Shown one piece after another: positions 10,046 to 21,351 of a DNA stretch of 64,000 nt (within the stretch, counting starts at the first letter, position 1; each line of letters starts with the position of its first letter). The notes beneath the pieces were generated by a model that was not told where the DNA came from, did not search any database, and was given only the letters and a program-made list of their open reading frames with translations. Both the position numbers and the translations under genes were made by a program. The DNA comes from Methylophilaceae bacterium (GTDB lineage Bacteria > Pseudomonadota > Gammaproteobacteria > Burkholderiales > Methylophilaceae), in contig JAPKBG010000005.1 of the NCBI GenBank assembly GCA_028823485.1, positions 1 through 64,000 on the forward strand, in the 5' to 3' direction.

Positions 10046-10076
10046 ATTGTAATGGTATATTGATTATTGTTACAAT
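10046..10076 (+). promoter_or_regulatory. Palindromic promoter/operator of umuDC
   Basis: Perfect 7-nt inverted arms ATTGTAA (10046-10052) and TTACAAT (10070-10076) are separated by 17 nt. The same letters form a plausible promoter: TTGTAA as -35 and TACAAT as -10 with an 18-bp spacer. The predicted transcription start then falls at or next to the umuD ATG at 10083, and no Shine-Dalgarno is visible. No classic CTGT-N8-ACAG LexA box was seen. A dyad on top of a promoter suggests repressor control. Confidence 0.45.
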
Positions 10077-10082
10077 ATTCAA

Positions 10083-10703
10083 ATGAATAATGACATTAAA
10101 ACACAATCAAGTCGTGGCGGTAAACGCCTCAATGCTGGACGTAAAACAGGGACAGGTAAGTTTGGCGAACCAACAGAAGTAGTGCGTGTTCCCACCAGTC
10201 AAAAGCCTATTATTGTTGACTTCTTAGCAGCATATCAGCATAAGCAACAATTAGAGGAAGCTATAGATATCAGTTCATTGATGTTACCAGCTTTAAATCA
10301 CAAAACGCTCAATATTCCGCTGTTTGCTTCTAAAGTACCAGCAGGCTTCCCTTCGCCAGCAGATGACCATGTTGAAAAGAGGCTGGATCCCAACGAATTT
10401 CTCATTGATCAAGCAGATGCTACTTTCTTTGTAACAATACAAGGGGAGTCTATGATTGATGTTGGGTTAATGCCTGGTGATAAAGCAGTTGTTGATCGCT
10501 CTAAAATGCCGAGTATTGGCGATATTGTATTAGCTGTTGTAGATGGTGACTTCACCATTAAAGTGCTCAACCGTGGAAAAGATGGCAGTCCTAGATTATT
10601 GCCTGCTAACGCATCAGGTAAATATCAGCCAATCGAAATCAAAGAGAATATGACTTTTGAAGTTTGGGGTGTTGTTACAGGTTCATTTAGACGTTTTAAA
10701 TAG
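10083..10703 (+). CDS. umuD: UmuD-like S24 autoprotease subunit of DNA polymerase V, long form
   Basis: A 206-residue S24-family protein, against about 139 in E. coli UmuD. The C-terminal part keeps the self-cleavage geometry: an Ala-Gly site in [11 protein letters not shown] (residues 87-88), Ser123 in GESMIDVG and Lys160 in FTIKVL. The spacings of 35 and 37 residues from the Gly to Ser and from Ser to Lys are the same as in E. coli UmuD. The extra N-terminus ([18 protein letters not shown]) is basic and could bind DNA. RecA-stimulated cleavage would activate the UmuC polymerase. umuC follows 8 nt later. Confidence 0.92.
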   Translation: MNNDIKTQSSRGGKRLNAGRKTGTGKFGEPTEVVRVPTSQKPIIVDFLAAYQHKQQLEEAIDISSLMLPALNHKTLNIPLFASKVPAGFPSPADDHVEKRLDPNEFLIDQADATFFVTIQGESMIDVGLMPGDKAVVDRSKMPSIGDIVLAVVDGDFTIKVLNRGKDGSPRLLPANASGKYQPIEIKENMTFEVWGVVTGSFRRFK

Positions 10704-10711
10704 ATCACATT

Positions 10712-11998
10712 ATGCGTAACATTGCATTAATTGATGTAAACAACTTTTACGTTAGTTGTGAGCGTGTCTTCAATCCTAAACTACTCAACAAGCCAATCGT
10801 TGTTTTGTCCAATAATGACGGATGTGCAGTTGCGAGAAGTGATGAAGTCAAAGCATTAGGGGTGGCCATGGGAGCGCCTTGGTTTAAGCTCAAAGATTTA
10901 GCAAAGCAGCACAATATTTTAGCTTACTCATCAAATTATGCGCTGTATGCTGATATGAGTAATCGGGTGATGTCGATACTTAAGCATTACTCACCTGATC
11001 AAGAGGTCTATTCAATCGACGAGTCATTCTTAGACCTCACAGCGTTTAAATCAAAAGATTTAGTCGCGTACGGACAACAAATGCGGCAGCGGATTAATCA
11101 ATGGACAGGCTTGCCTGTTTGCGTTGGTATTGGTTCAACTAAAACGTTATCAAAGCTGGCTAATCATTGTGCAAAAAAACGTCCAGACTTTAATGGTGTT
11201 TGCAATCTAAATAGCATGGCACCTGAGACAATTAACCAAATGTTCACTGAGATTGATGTTGGTGAAGTGTGGGGTGTTGGCAGAAAGCTTGTGCTTAAAT
11301 TGAATGCGCTTGGTATCAATACTGTATTAGATCTTAAGCGAGCCAATCCAGAACGTCTACGCCAGCAATTTAGTGTTGTCATGGAAAAGACCATCCGTGA
11401 ACTCAATGGTATTGTTTGCATCGAGCTGGAAGAAATTACACCACCAAAACAGCAAATAATGAGTTCAAGAAGCTTTGGTTATTCAGTGACTGATTACAAT
11501 AGTTTAGCTCAATCGATAACCTTGTATATGAGCCGTGCTGCAGAGAAGCTACGACGGCAGCAATCTTATGCTGGATCAGTTTATATCTTTATTAGAACGA
11601 GTCCATTTAAAGAAAATGAACGCTTCTATAGTAACGGTAGAACGATTTCCATGCCTAGCCCAACTGATGACACTAGGAAGCTAGTTAACGTCGCACTATG
11701 GGGATTAAAACAGATTTATGTGCCTAATTTAGGCTATGCAAAGGCTGGAGTTATGCTTGGAGAGCTTGTCGCAGCCCAAGGCATACAAACAGACTTATTT
11801 AGCACGCAAAAAAACACACCCAAATCGGATCGGCTCATGGCTATGCTGGATAGCATTAATAAGAAGATGGGCAAAGAATCAATCAAATTGGCCAGTGAAG
11901 GATTTAGCCGGCCGTGGAAGATGAAGCAGGGCAACAAGAGTCCGTGCTATACGACGAATTGGGATGATAATATTCAAGCATTAGATTTAGAACAATAA
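10712..11998 (+). CDS. umuC: DNA polymerase V catalytic subunit (Y family)
   Basis: A 428-residue Y-family polymerase for SOS translesion synthesis. It starts with [17 protein letters not shown] carrying the first catalytic Asp, then has the SIDESFLDL motif near residue 101 with the second acidic pair, and [21 protein letters not shown]4113-like C-terminal tail is present ([13 protein letters not shown]). QTDLF near residue 360 matches the consensus beta-clamp-binding pentapeptide. It is in a two-gene operon with umuD. The surrounding decayed DNA suggests this pair sits in an accessory patch, although umuDC can be chromosomal and native. Confidence 0.95.
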   Translation: MRNIALIDVNNFYVSCERVFNPKLLNKPIVVLSNNDGCAVARSDEVKALGVAMGAPWFKLKDLAKQHNILAYSSNYALYADMSNRVMSILKHYSPDQEVYSIDESFLDLTAFKSKDLVAYGQQMRQRINQWTGLPVCVGIGSTKTLSKLANHCAKKRPDFNGVCNLNSMAPETINQMFTEIDVGEVWGVGRKLVLKLNALGINTVLDLKRANPERLRQQFSVVMEKTIRELNGIVCIELEEITPPKQQIMSSRSFGYSVTDYNSLAQSITLYMSRAAEKLRRQQSYAGSVYIFIRTSPFKENERFYSNGRTISMPSPTDDTRKLVNVALWGLKQIYVPNLGYAKAGVMLGELVAAQGIQTDLFSTQKNTPKSDRLMAMLDSINKKMGKESIKLASEGFSRPWKMKQGNKSPCYTTNWDDNIQALDLEQ

Positions 11999-12242
11999 GT
12001 TATAGAAAAAATACATAAATTTTTGAGAAACTTCTTACAATCTCAATTGATGGAAGAGACTGGTGTCTTTTGCTCTTCATATTACGAGTAGAATCAAACT
12101 ATAGAAACTAGTTATGAATAAGTTGTCAGGGGACAAGAATATATGCAAGCGTTATTTCGCCGTTACATTGACATGACTCTTCTCTAATCTTGAGTAAAAA
12201 AATAAATCTACAAACAATATTTGAAAATAAATGGAGTTTGTA
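11999..12242. other. Non-coding stretch after umuC
   Basis: No convincing gene on either strand. Near 12052-12078 there is a weak stem (AGAC-TGGT-GTCT followed by four T) that might help end umuC transcription, but it is too short to call a terminator with confidence. Confidence 0.3.
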
Positions 12243-12329
12243 ATGTTCACAAAGGCATCACATGAGCTCATGTTCTGGATTGTTATGATTTTCATCATTC
12301 TTTTTTTAACTTTTATTGGGAAGCGATAA
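12243..12329 (+). CDS. Possible 28-residue membrane peptide
   Basis: An ATG at 12243 follows a good Shine-Dalgarno GGAG with 6-nt spacing. It encodes a short N-terminus (MFTKASHELM), one hydrophobic helix (FWIVMIFIILFLTFI) and a GKR end before TAA. Size and layout resemble small single-span inner-membrane proteins. It was too short for the ORF track. No homolog is recognised and a chance ORF is possible; it lies in a gene-poor stretch between umuC and a WYL remnant. Confidence 0.4.
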   Translation: MFTKASHELMFWIVMIFIILFLTFIGKR

Positions 12330-12411
12330 TCCGCCAAATAGCATGTAATGCTCTAAAGGTTTTTGGAGGAGTCGTTTAAAGTGTTAGCAAGTCAGCTTGA
12401 AAGTGTGAGTT

Positions 12412-12525
12412 TTATATTACTTGAACACTTTTACCAAAACCATTAATCCACCATTGGAATGGCGAGTTATCTGCCACTGATGCTTCCACTATAAGATAAT
12501 CACCATCTTCACAATTAATAAACAT
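12412..12525 (-). pseudogene. Remnant of a WYL-domain regulator C-terminus
   Basis: A 37-codon minus-strand frame reads DGDYLIVEASVADNSPFQWW and then INGFGKSVQVI before the stop. This is like the last strands of WYL-domain proteins, where a V-x-A-x-V strand is followed by a WW/WL-x-x-FG pattern and a final V-V. Nothing upstream on the minus strand continues the protein, because an in-frame TGA lies a few codons before the ATG. It is best read as the tail of a deleted regulator. The family call rests on pattern memory. Confidence 0.4.
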
Positions 12526-12670
12526 TAAAAGAATTCAGCTACCTATCATGTATATACATCACATAAAGACCACAGCTAACTGGCATTACTATACTTTTTT
12601 ATTTCTACATTCATTCGCGTCTCGACTACAATTGATTAAGCTTCTTAAATAAAAAGGCAAAAGGCTGAAT

Positions 12671-13090
12671 ATGCAAAGTTTTTTAGAATTAATAGCTCAC
12701 TATTGGTTGGAAGGGCTAGTTTTAGTTGGGGTAATTGTTTTTTTTGCTATTAAAAAATTGAGTAAATTTTTTGGTGGTGAAGCCATTGAGGTTACAGCCA
12801 AGCAAGCTATTGAACTTATTGAGCAGCAAGAAGCTATTCTGATTGATCTTGCAGAAAAGACAGTATTCGAAAAAGGTCATATTCCTGGCGCTGTGAGTAT
12901 GCCGGGCATTACTTTTATTAACGGATCAGCCAGATTGGAAGATGTCTCAAAGCCAATTATTTTACTGCCTATGAAAGGGCTATTTCCTATGCCTGTTGTG
13001 CAATTTATATATAGCGTAGGGGTAACAAAACTATACCTTTTTAAAGGTAACCTCAATGAGTGGGAAAAGGAAGTGCGGGATTCGCATTGA
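12671..13090 (+). CDS. Membrane-anchored rhodanese-fold protein without catalytic cysteine
   Basis: A 139-residue protein with an N-terminal membrane helix (residues about 9-30) and a rhodanese-like domain: EVTAKQAIELIEQQEAILID, then FEKGHIPGAVSMPG, then IILLPMKG at the position of the active-site loop. In active rhodaneses that loop starts with Cys; here there is none anywhere in the domain, so sulfur transfer is unlikely. A structural or anchoring role is possible. The start ATG follows AAAAGGC. Stretches on both sides are decayed or non-coding. Confidence 0.75.
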   Translation: MQSFLELIAHYWLEGLVLVGVIVFFAIKKLSKFFGGEAIEVTAKQAIELIEQQEAILIDLAEKTVFEKGHIPGAVSMPGITFINGSARLEDVSKPIILLPMKGLFPMPVVQFIYSVGVTKLYLFKGNLNEWEKEVRDSH

Positions 13091-13151
13091 TTTTATTCAG
13101 CCAGGCAATTTACAGGAGAATGCTCATGCGCAAAGTTATAATAGAACGGTG

Positions 13152-13359
13152 AGATATGATTGGCTAGCGCATCACTTGTTTGAAAGCATTGCTGAGACCG
13201 TAAAGGCTTCTCCCGCAGAATATACCAGCTGAAGCTGGTTATTCATGCTTAAAAGTACAGCAATTTGCCACAGATTGGCTATGGACATGCAATCAAGAAC
13301 GCCCCAACATCGCATTGAGTGGCATGATCCCAATGCAAAAGTTAGCTTTGGTCACTTAG
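13152..13359 (+). mobile_element. Degraded 3' end of an IS3-family transposase
   Basis: Two fragments can be read. One frame from about 13152 gives RYDWLAHHLFESIAE, and a second frame from 13225 to the TAG at 13357 gives VQQFATDWLWTCNQERPNIA and then LSGMIPMQKLAL. Together they match the end of IS3-family OrfB integrases (the NHERPNMALGGxTPxQKLA type), with an interruption of about 60-70 nt and a frameshift. No inverted repeats or orfA are visible. It lies just upstream of the tRNA terminator, so it is a relic rather than an active element. Confidence 0.6.
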
Positions 13360-13427
13360 TTTCTACTTTTAGCTGCAGTTAATAATGATAGGGATTATCA
13401 TGCCACAATAGCTAATAATAGAAATCA

Positions 13428-13459
13428 AAAAAGGCTTACATTTTCATGTAAGCCTTTTT
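13428..13459. terminator. Bidirectional intrinsic terminator after the tRNA operon
   Basis: A 13-bp stem AAAAAGGCTTACA / TGTAAGCCTTTTT with loop TTTTCA. It lies downstream of tRNA-Glu on the minus strand and can also stop plus-strand transcription from the rhodanese side. Confidence 0.85.
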
Positions 13460-13466
13460 AAAATCT

Positions 13467-13542
13467 TGGTGTCCCCAAGGGGAGTCGAACCCCTGTCGCC
13501 TGGATGAAAACCAGGTGTCCTAGGCCTCTAGACGATGGGGAC
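13467..13542 (-). tRNA. tRNA-Glu (anticodon UUC)
   Basis: The minus strand folds into a 76-nt cloverleaf. The acceptor is GTCCCCA/TGGGGAC with discriminator A and an encoded CCA. The anticodon stem is CCTGG/CCAGG around a loop containing TTC, and the T-arm has GTTCGACTC. It is the second tRNA of the minus-strand pair and is followed by a strong terminator. Confidence 0.96.
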
Positions 13543-13645
13543 CTTGAACTTTTTTACTGCTTTTTAAAGCAGTATTATTTTACACCAACTTGCGCATTTT
13601 GCTAAGCGATTTAAGCAAGTTTTCTACCGAATAATCATGAAGTCT

Positions 13646-13721
13646 TGGTGGAGGTAAGCGGGATCGAACCGCTGACCCCTTGAATGCCATCCAAGTGCTC
13701 TCCCAGCTGAGCTATACCCCC
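13646..13721 (-). tRNA. tRNA-Ala (anticodon GGC)
   Basis: The minus strand folds into a 76-nt cloverleaf. The acceptor is GGGGGTA/TACCTCC with one G-U pair, discriminator A and an encoded CCA. The D-arm is AGCTCAGCTGGGAGAGC; the anticodon loop ATGGCAT between CTTGG and TCAAG gives GGC, and the T-arm has GGTTCGATCC. It is transcribed first, about 100 nt upstream of tRNA-Glu. Confidence 0.96.
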
Positions 13722-13797
13722 GTTTACTACGACCAAATCATTAAACAATCATGAGTCTTCGGTGTCTTTGAATTGTTGTCAATTCGAAGAAGGCGCA

Positions 13798-13826
13798 ATA
13801 TTAAAGATGAGAGGGGCTCTTGTCAA
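13798..13826 (-). promoter_or_regulatory. Consensus promoter of the tRNA-Ala/tRNA-Glu operon
   Basis: On the minus strand a perfect TTGACA (-35) is followed by a 17-bp spacer and TAATAT (-10). The next bases, TGCGCCT, form a GC-rich discriminator, the usual mark of stringently controlled stable-RNA promoters. It lies about 75 nt upstream of tRNA-Ala. Confidence 0.8.
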
Positions 13827-13878
13827 TGATTTTTTGACAATCCCCCATCATTTTTATGCTTTAAATAATGGTCTTTGT

Positions 13879-14328
13879 TTATCCGCGTATATTTGAGTTG
13901 GTTTCAAACTGTGTGAGGTCAACACGTGGTTGTGGTTCCCAGCCATCTTTGCGGTGTTCTGCAATTACGTTAGTGAATACGCCACCACGGACAAAGAATT
14001 TAGCCGTTACGCGCATAAACTTAGGTTGTGTGGCTGCAACAAGGTCATCTAAGATGCTGTTGGTGACGGCTTCGTGGAAGCAACCTTCGTCACGAAATGA
14101 CCACATATAGAGCTTCAGGCTTTTCAGCTCAACACAAAGCTGGTCAGGAATATAGTCTAAATAGATTACCGCAAAGTCTGGCTGACCTGTTTTTGGGCAT
14201 AGACAAGTGAACTCAGGAATTTCCATATGGATATGAAAATCACGGTTTTCATTGGGGTTAGGGAACGTTTCTAATTGCTTTGTTGGTTGTGCGGTTGGTT
14301 TGCCGCCTAATGCTGTTTGTGTGTTCAT
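13879..14328 (-). CDS. queF: NADPH-dependent preQ0 reductase (YkvM type)
   Basis: A 149-residue enzyme that reduces 7-cyano-7-deazaguanine to preQ1 in queuosine synthesis. [13 protein letters not shown] holds the thioimide-forming Cys (about residue 44) and the conserved Asp. [16 protein letters not shown] and FHE carry the NADPH and substrate motifs of the short, B. subtilis-like form. It is divergent from smc, with a 94-nt shared upstream region. No preQ1 riboswitch was recognised. Confidence 0.96.
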   Translation of the reverse strand: MNTQTALGGKPTAQPTKQLETFPNPNENRDFHIHMEIPEFTCLCPKTGQPDFAVIYLDYIPDQLCVELKSLKLYMWSFRDEGCFHEAVTNSILDDLVAATQPKFMRVTAKFFVRGGVFTNVIAEHRKDGWEPQPRVDLTQFETNSNIRG

Positions 14329-14422
14329 ATGTTTTGAGTATTGTATCTGTTGAAAATGCAGATTTTAGCTGTAAAAAACGTTATTATAACTCTTAAACTA
14401 AAACCAATTCCGAACATTTAAT

Positions 14423-17400
14423 TTGCGTTTAACCCATTTAAAACTTGCTGGCTTTAAATCCTTTGTAGACCCGACAACGGTGCATCTACACGGACAGCGT
14501 ATTGGCGTGGTTGGCCCAAATGGTTGCGGCAAATCTAACGTCATGGAATCTGTACGTTGGGTGCTTGGCGAGTCATCGGCCAAAGAAATGCGCGCTGATG
14601 CCATGGATGCGGTCATTTTCAATGGATCATCTAACCGTAAACCAATTTCTCGCGCTAGTGTTGAACTCATCTTTGATAACGGCTTTGGTGGCGCTAATGG
14701 TGAGTGGAGCCAATACGCTGAGATATCCGTTAAGCGTGTTATTGAGCGCAAAAAAGGCTCAACTTACTACATTAACAATACTGCTGTACGTCGACGTGAT
14801 GTCGCAGACTTATTCTTAGGTACTGGGCTTGGTGGTCGCGCGTATGCCATTATTGGACAAAATACCATCTCGCGTATTGTGGAAGCCAAACCAGAAGAAC
14901 TACGTGTTTTCCTAGAGGAAGCAGCAGGGATTAGTAAGTATAAAGAGCGGCGACGTGAGACTGAGCTGCGCTTACGTGACACGCGAGAGAATTTAACCCG
15001 TATTGAAGATATTTGCCGCGAGTTGCAAACACAAATCACAAGACTGGAATCACAAGCCGTTATTACGCAACGCTATCATGCGATGCAGGAATCACTCAAA
15101 TTAGCGGATGGGCAGTATTGGCTATTGAGAAAGCGTGATGCAAACCGTGGCTGGGAAAAGACCAAGGCGGCTGTTGGAAAATTAGTCATTGAATTGGAAG
15201 CTAAGACAGCTGAGCTGCGTAAAAGCGAAGCAGGCTTAGAGCAAAGCAGGCAAGCCTTTTATAATGCGGGAGAGGCGATTAATACAGCGCAGGCTGCTTA
15301 TTACGAGGCCAATGCAAGCTTTGCCAAACTAGAAAACCAAGTGAAACAAAATACGGAAGCACGTGGCCGTATGTCACTGCAGTTACAACAGGTGGATGAG
15401 TCGTTAGTCCGTAATGCTAAGACAAAGGCAGATTCAAACGAAAAGTTAGCGCAACTCAATACTGACTTGGCCGCAGCTAGCGAAAAAGAGGAAGCGGCAC
15501 GAGCTACATTAGCGGAATTGCAATTGAAGTTGCCTAGTTTGGAAGCTGATTATCGCGTTACTGCTGATCAAATGCAGGCTAGCACGCATGCACTATTAAC
15601 GGCAAACCAACGCATTCAAATTGACACCAATAATGTGCAGCATTTAAATCAATCGATTCTAGAGAGTGAATTGCAAATCAAACGGTTTGAAGAAGTGTTA
15701 AGCCAGCTGGAAATGCCGGACACAAAAGGTGTTGAGGTAGCACAGCAAGCGCTGGCAGAAGCCGAAACAATGGTGGTTAACACTGAGCAAGCGATACAAA
15801 AGCTACGTAGTAATGAAGAGCTACTACAAGCCAATATCAACACCTTGCGTGAGCTGCAGCTGCAAGTACAGCGTGTGCTGAGCCAAGCGGAAGCAGAGGT
15901 CAATTCTTTAGAGAAAATACAACAGTCGCTTAATTCAGAAGGTGAACTGTCAGACTGGTTATCGCGACAGGGTTTGCAAAACAATGCACGCTTGTGGGAA
16001 AAAATTAACATAGATGATGCTTGGAGTTTGGCGTTAGAGGCTGTCCTAGGTGCGCGGCTGAATGCCTTACTAGCTAAATCTAAGATCGATGATAGGCCGC
16101 CGGGCGCGTTAGTTCTTAGTTTCTCTAGACGTTCGTCTAAAGCGGCGCTAATTTCTGTACCATCAAATTCCACATTAACACCGTTAATCAGCATGGTTAA
16201 CGATTGTGGGCCGGTATTTCAAGCCACACTCAATGATTGGCTTGCTGGCATTTATTTGCTGAATGATGGCGAGGATGGCAGTAGCGCAAGCGAGGACTTA
16301 GTGCCAGGTGAGCGGCTAGTGAATAAGCAAGGTGATGTGTTTAGCCTTGGCGGCGTGGTTTATCACGGTGAAAATACGCATTTACATGGCATGATAGAGC
16401 GGCAGCAGCAGTTGGGCGATTTAAAAAAAGCGTTGCCTGCGTTGCAAGGCTCGGTGACGCAGTCTGCCAATCAATTACAACAAGCTGAAATGGAGTTGGG
16501 GCAAAGTAGGGCGTTACAGCAGCAAAAAAGCACTCAACTTAAATCCGCAATGCAATCATTACATCAGCATCAGCTAGATATTGCAAAATTAGAACAATTG
16601 GGCAATGCATGCACTGCACGTGAAAAGAGTTTGCAGGTAGATATTGAAGCAGCTAAAACAAAGTATGAGAAACAGCTTGGTAATGTGAGTGATAAAGAAT
16701 CCGCGCTACAAGCAATAAAATCAGGTATTCAACAGCTTGAAGCAGCAAAAAATGTTGATGTTGCGGCAAGGCAGCAGGCTGATCAAGCATTTAATGCATT
16801 AAGAGAGTCTGTTTCAGAGGCGGATAAAACACATCGAGAACTTGACTTTGAAATTAAAATTATTAACAATAAAATTAATGAGTTAAATAATAAAATTAAT
16901 GTAATAAATGAAGAAGAGACATCGTTTAATTTACGTAAAAATGAAACTGAACAAGCCTTAAGTATTACGCCAATGGAAACGCTTAAAGCGAATCTAGAGC
17001 AAGCGGTCACCGTTAAGCAATCAACAGAGGTCGCGTTATCCGAAGCTAGAAATCAATTGGAATCGCAAGATGCTCAATTGAAAGAGCTGGAGCGTGTTCG
17101 CATGCAAAATGAGCAAGCGCTTAATCCAATGCGAGATACGCTTGAGCAAGGCCGTTTAAATGAGCAAGAAGCACGATTGCATTTTGAGCAGTGTCAGGCA
17201 GGCCTAACAGAGACGAAGTTGGATGAGGCCGTTTTAGCCGCCGATTTGGAAGATGATGCGAAGGCCAGTATCTATGCCAATAAAACCAGTCAACTACAAA
17301 GGCAAATTGATGCGCTAGGGCCAGTTAACTTAGCGGCAATACAAGAGTTCGATAGCGAAACAGAACGCAAAGGCTATTTAGATAGTCAACTGCAAGACTT

Positions 17401-17932
17401 GATTGAAGCGAGTGAGACTTTAAAGGGTGCGATTAATAAAATCGATAGACAAACGCGCGAGAAGTTACTCACCACCTTCAATGAAGCTAATAAACACTTT
17501 GGTGAATTGTTTGCTACGTTATTTGGTGGTGGTCAAGCAAAATTAGAGTTGCTTGGAGAAGAGATACTCGATACTGGATTGCAAGTATTTGCGCAGCCAC
17601 CAGGTAAAAAGAATACAACGATTCAGCTACTATCCGGTGGTGAAAAAGCACTGACTGCGATAGCATTGGTTTTTGCTTTATTTAGATTGAACCCAGCACC
17701 ATTCTGTTTGATGGATGAGGTTGATGCACCACTTGATGATAGCAATACCGAGCGTTTTTGTGCCATGGTGAAAAAGATGTCTGAACACACACAGTTTCTA
17801 TTCGTCAGTCATAATAAAATCACCATGGAAATTGCACAACAATTGATTGGTGTTACCATGCAAGAGTCCGGTGTGTCACGTATTGTTGATGTCGATATTG
17901 CTGCGGCATTGAAAATGCAAGTCTCACCTTAA
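14423..17932 (+). CDS. smc: Chromosome segregation protein SMC
   Basis: A 1169-residue SMC ATPase. Walker A is GPNGCGKSN near residues 31-39, followed by VRWVLGESSAKEMR. A long coiled coil leads to a hinge near residues 500-640, and a second coiled coil returns to the C-terminal head with signature LLSGGEKALTA and Walker B CLMDEVDAPLDD. It organises and segregates the chromosome. The start is TTG; it gives the canonical start MRLTHLKLAGFKSFVDPT and no in-frame ATG is available. No scpA/scpB gene is next to it. zipA and ligA follow in the same direction. Confidence 0.96.
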   Translation: MRLTHLKLAGFKSFVDPTTVHLHGQRIGVVGPNGCGKSNVMESVRWVLGESSAKEMRADAMDAVIFNGSSNRKPISRASVELIFDNGFGGANGEWSQYAEISVKRVIERKKGSTYYINNTAVRRRDVADLFLGTGLGGRAYAIIGQNTISRIVEAKPEELRVFLEEAAGISKYKERRRETELRLRDTRENLTRIEDICRELQTQITRLESQAVITQRYHAMQESLKLADGQYWLLRKRDANRGWEKTKAAVGKLVIELEAKTAELRKSEAGLEQSRQAFYNAGEAINTAQAAYYEANASFAKLENQVKQNTEARGRMSLQLQQVDESLVRNAKTKADSNEKLAQLNTDLAAASEKEEAARATLAELQLKLPSLEADYRVTADQMQASTHALLTANQRIQIDTNNVQHLNQSILESELQIKRFEEVLSQLEMPDTKGVEVAQQALAEAETMVVNTEQAIQKLRSNEELLQANINTLRELQLQVQRVLSQAEAEVNSLEKIQQSLNSEGELSDWLSRQGLQNNARLWEKINIDDAWSLALEAVLGARLNALLAKSKIDDRPPGALVLSFSRRSSKAALISVPSNSTLTPLISMVNDCGPVFQATLNDWLAGIYLLNDGEDGSSASEDLVPGERLVNKQGDVFSLGGVVYHGENTHLHGMIERQQQLGDLKKALPALQGSVTQSANQLQQAEMELGQSRALQQQKSTQLKSAMQSLHQHQLDIAKLEQLGNACTAREKSLQVDIEAAKTKYEKQLGNVSDKESALQAIKSGIQQLEAAKNVDVAARQQADQAFNALRESVSEADKTHRELDFEIKIINNKINELNNKINVINEEETSFNLRKNETEQALSITPMETLKANLEQAVTVKQSTEVALSEARNQLESQDAQLKELERVRMQNEQALNPMRDTLEQGRLNEQEARLHFEQCQAGLTETKLDEAVLAADLEDDAKASIYANKTSQLQRQIDALGPVNLAAIQEFDSETERKGYLDSQLQDLIEASETLKGAINKIDRQTREKLLTTFNEANKHFGELFATLFGGGQAKLELLGEEILDTGLQVFAQPPGKKNTTIQLLSGGEKALTAIALVFALFRLNPAPFCLMDEVDAPLDDSNTERFCAMVKKMSEHTQFLFVSHNKITMEIAQQLIGVTMQESGVSRIVDVDIAAALKMQVSP

Positions 17933-17986
17933 TGCTTTTTAAAGTATTATTATTTAAATATTTAAAATTAGAAATAAAGTTACCAA

Positions 17987-21350
<3,364 letters not shown>

Positions 21351-21351
21351 G

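Noticed and set aside
10021-10082. A classic LexA box for umuDC.
   Set aside because: No CTGT-N8-ACAG pattern is present; only the TTGTAA/TTACAA dyad was found.
12381-12446. A 21-codon GTG ORF (MLASQLESVSFILLEHFYQNH) with a GGAGG upstream.
   Set aside because: It overlaps the WYL remnant on the opposite strand, has no recognisable feature, and its hydrophobic stretch is short.
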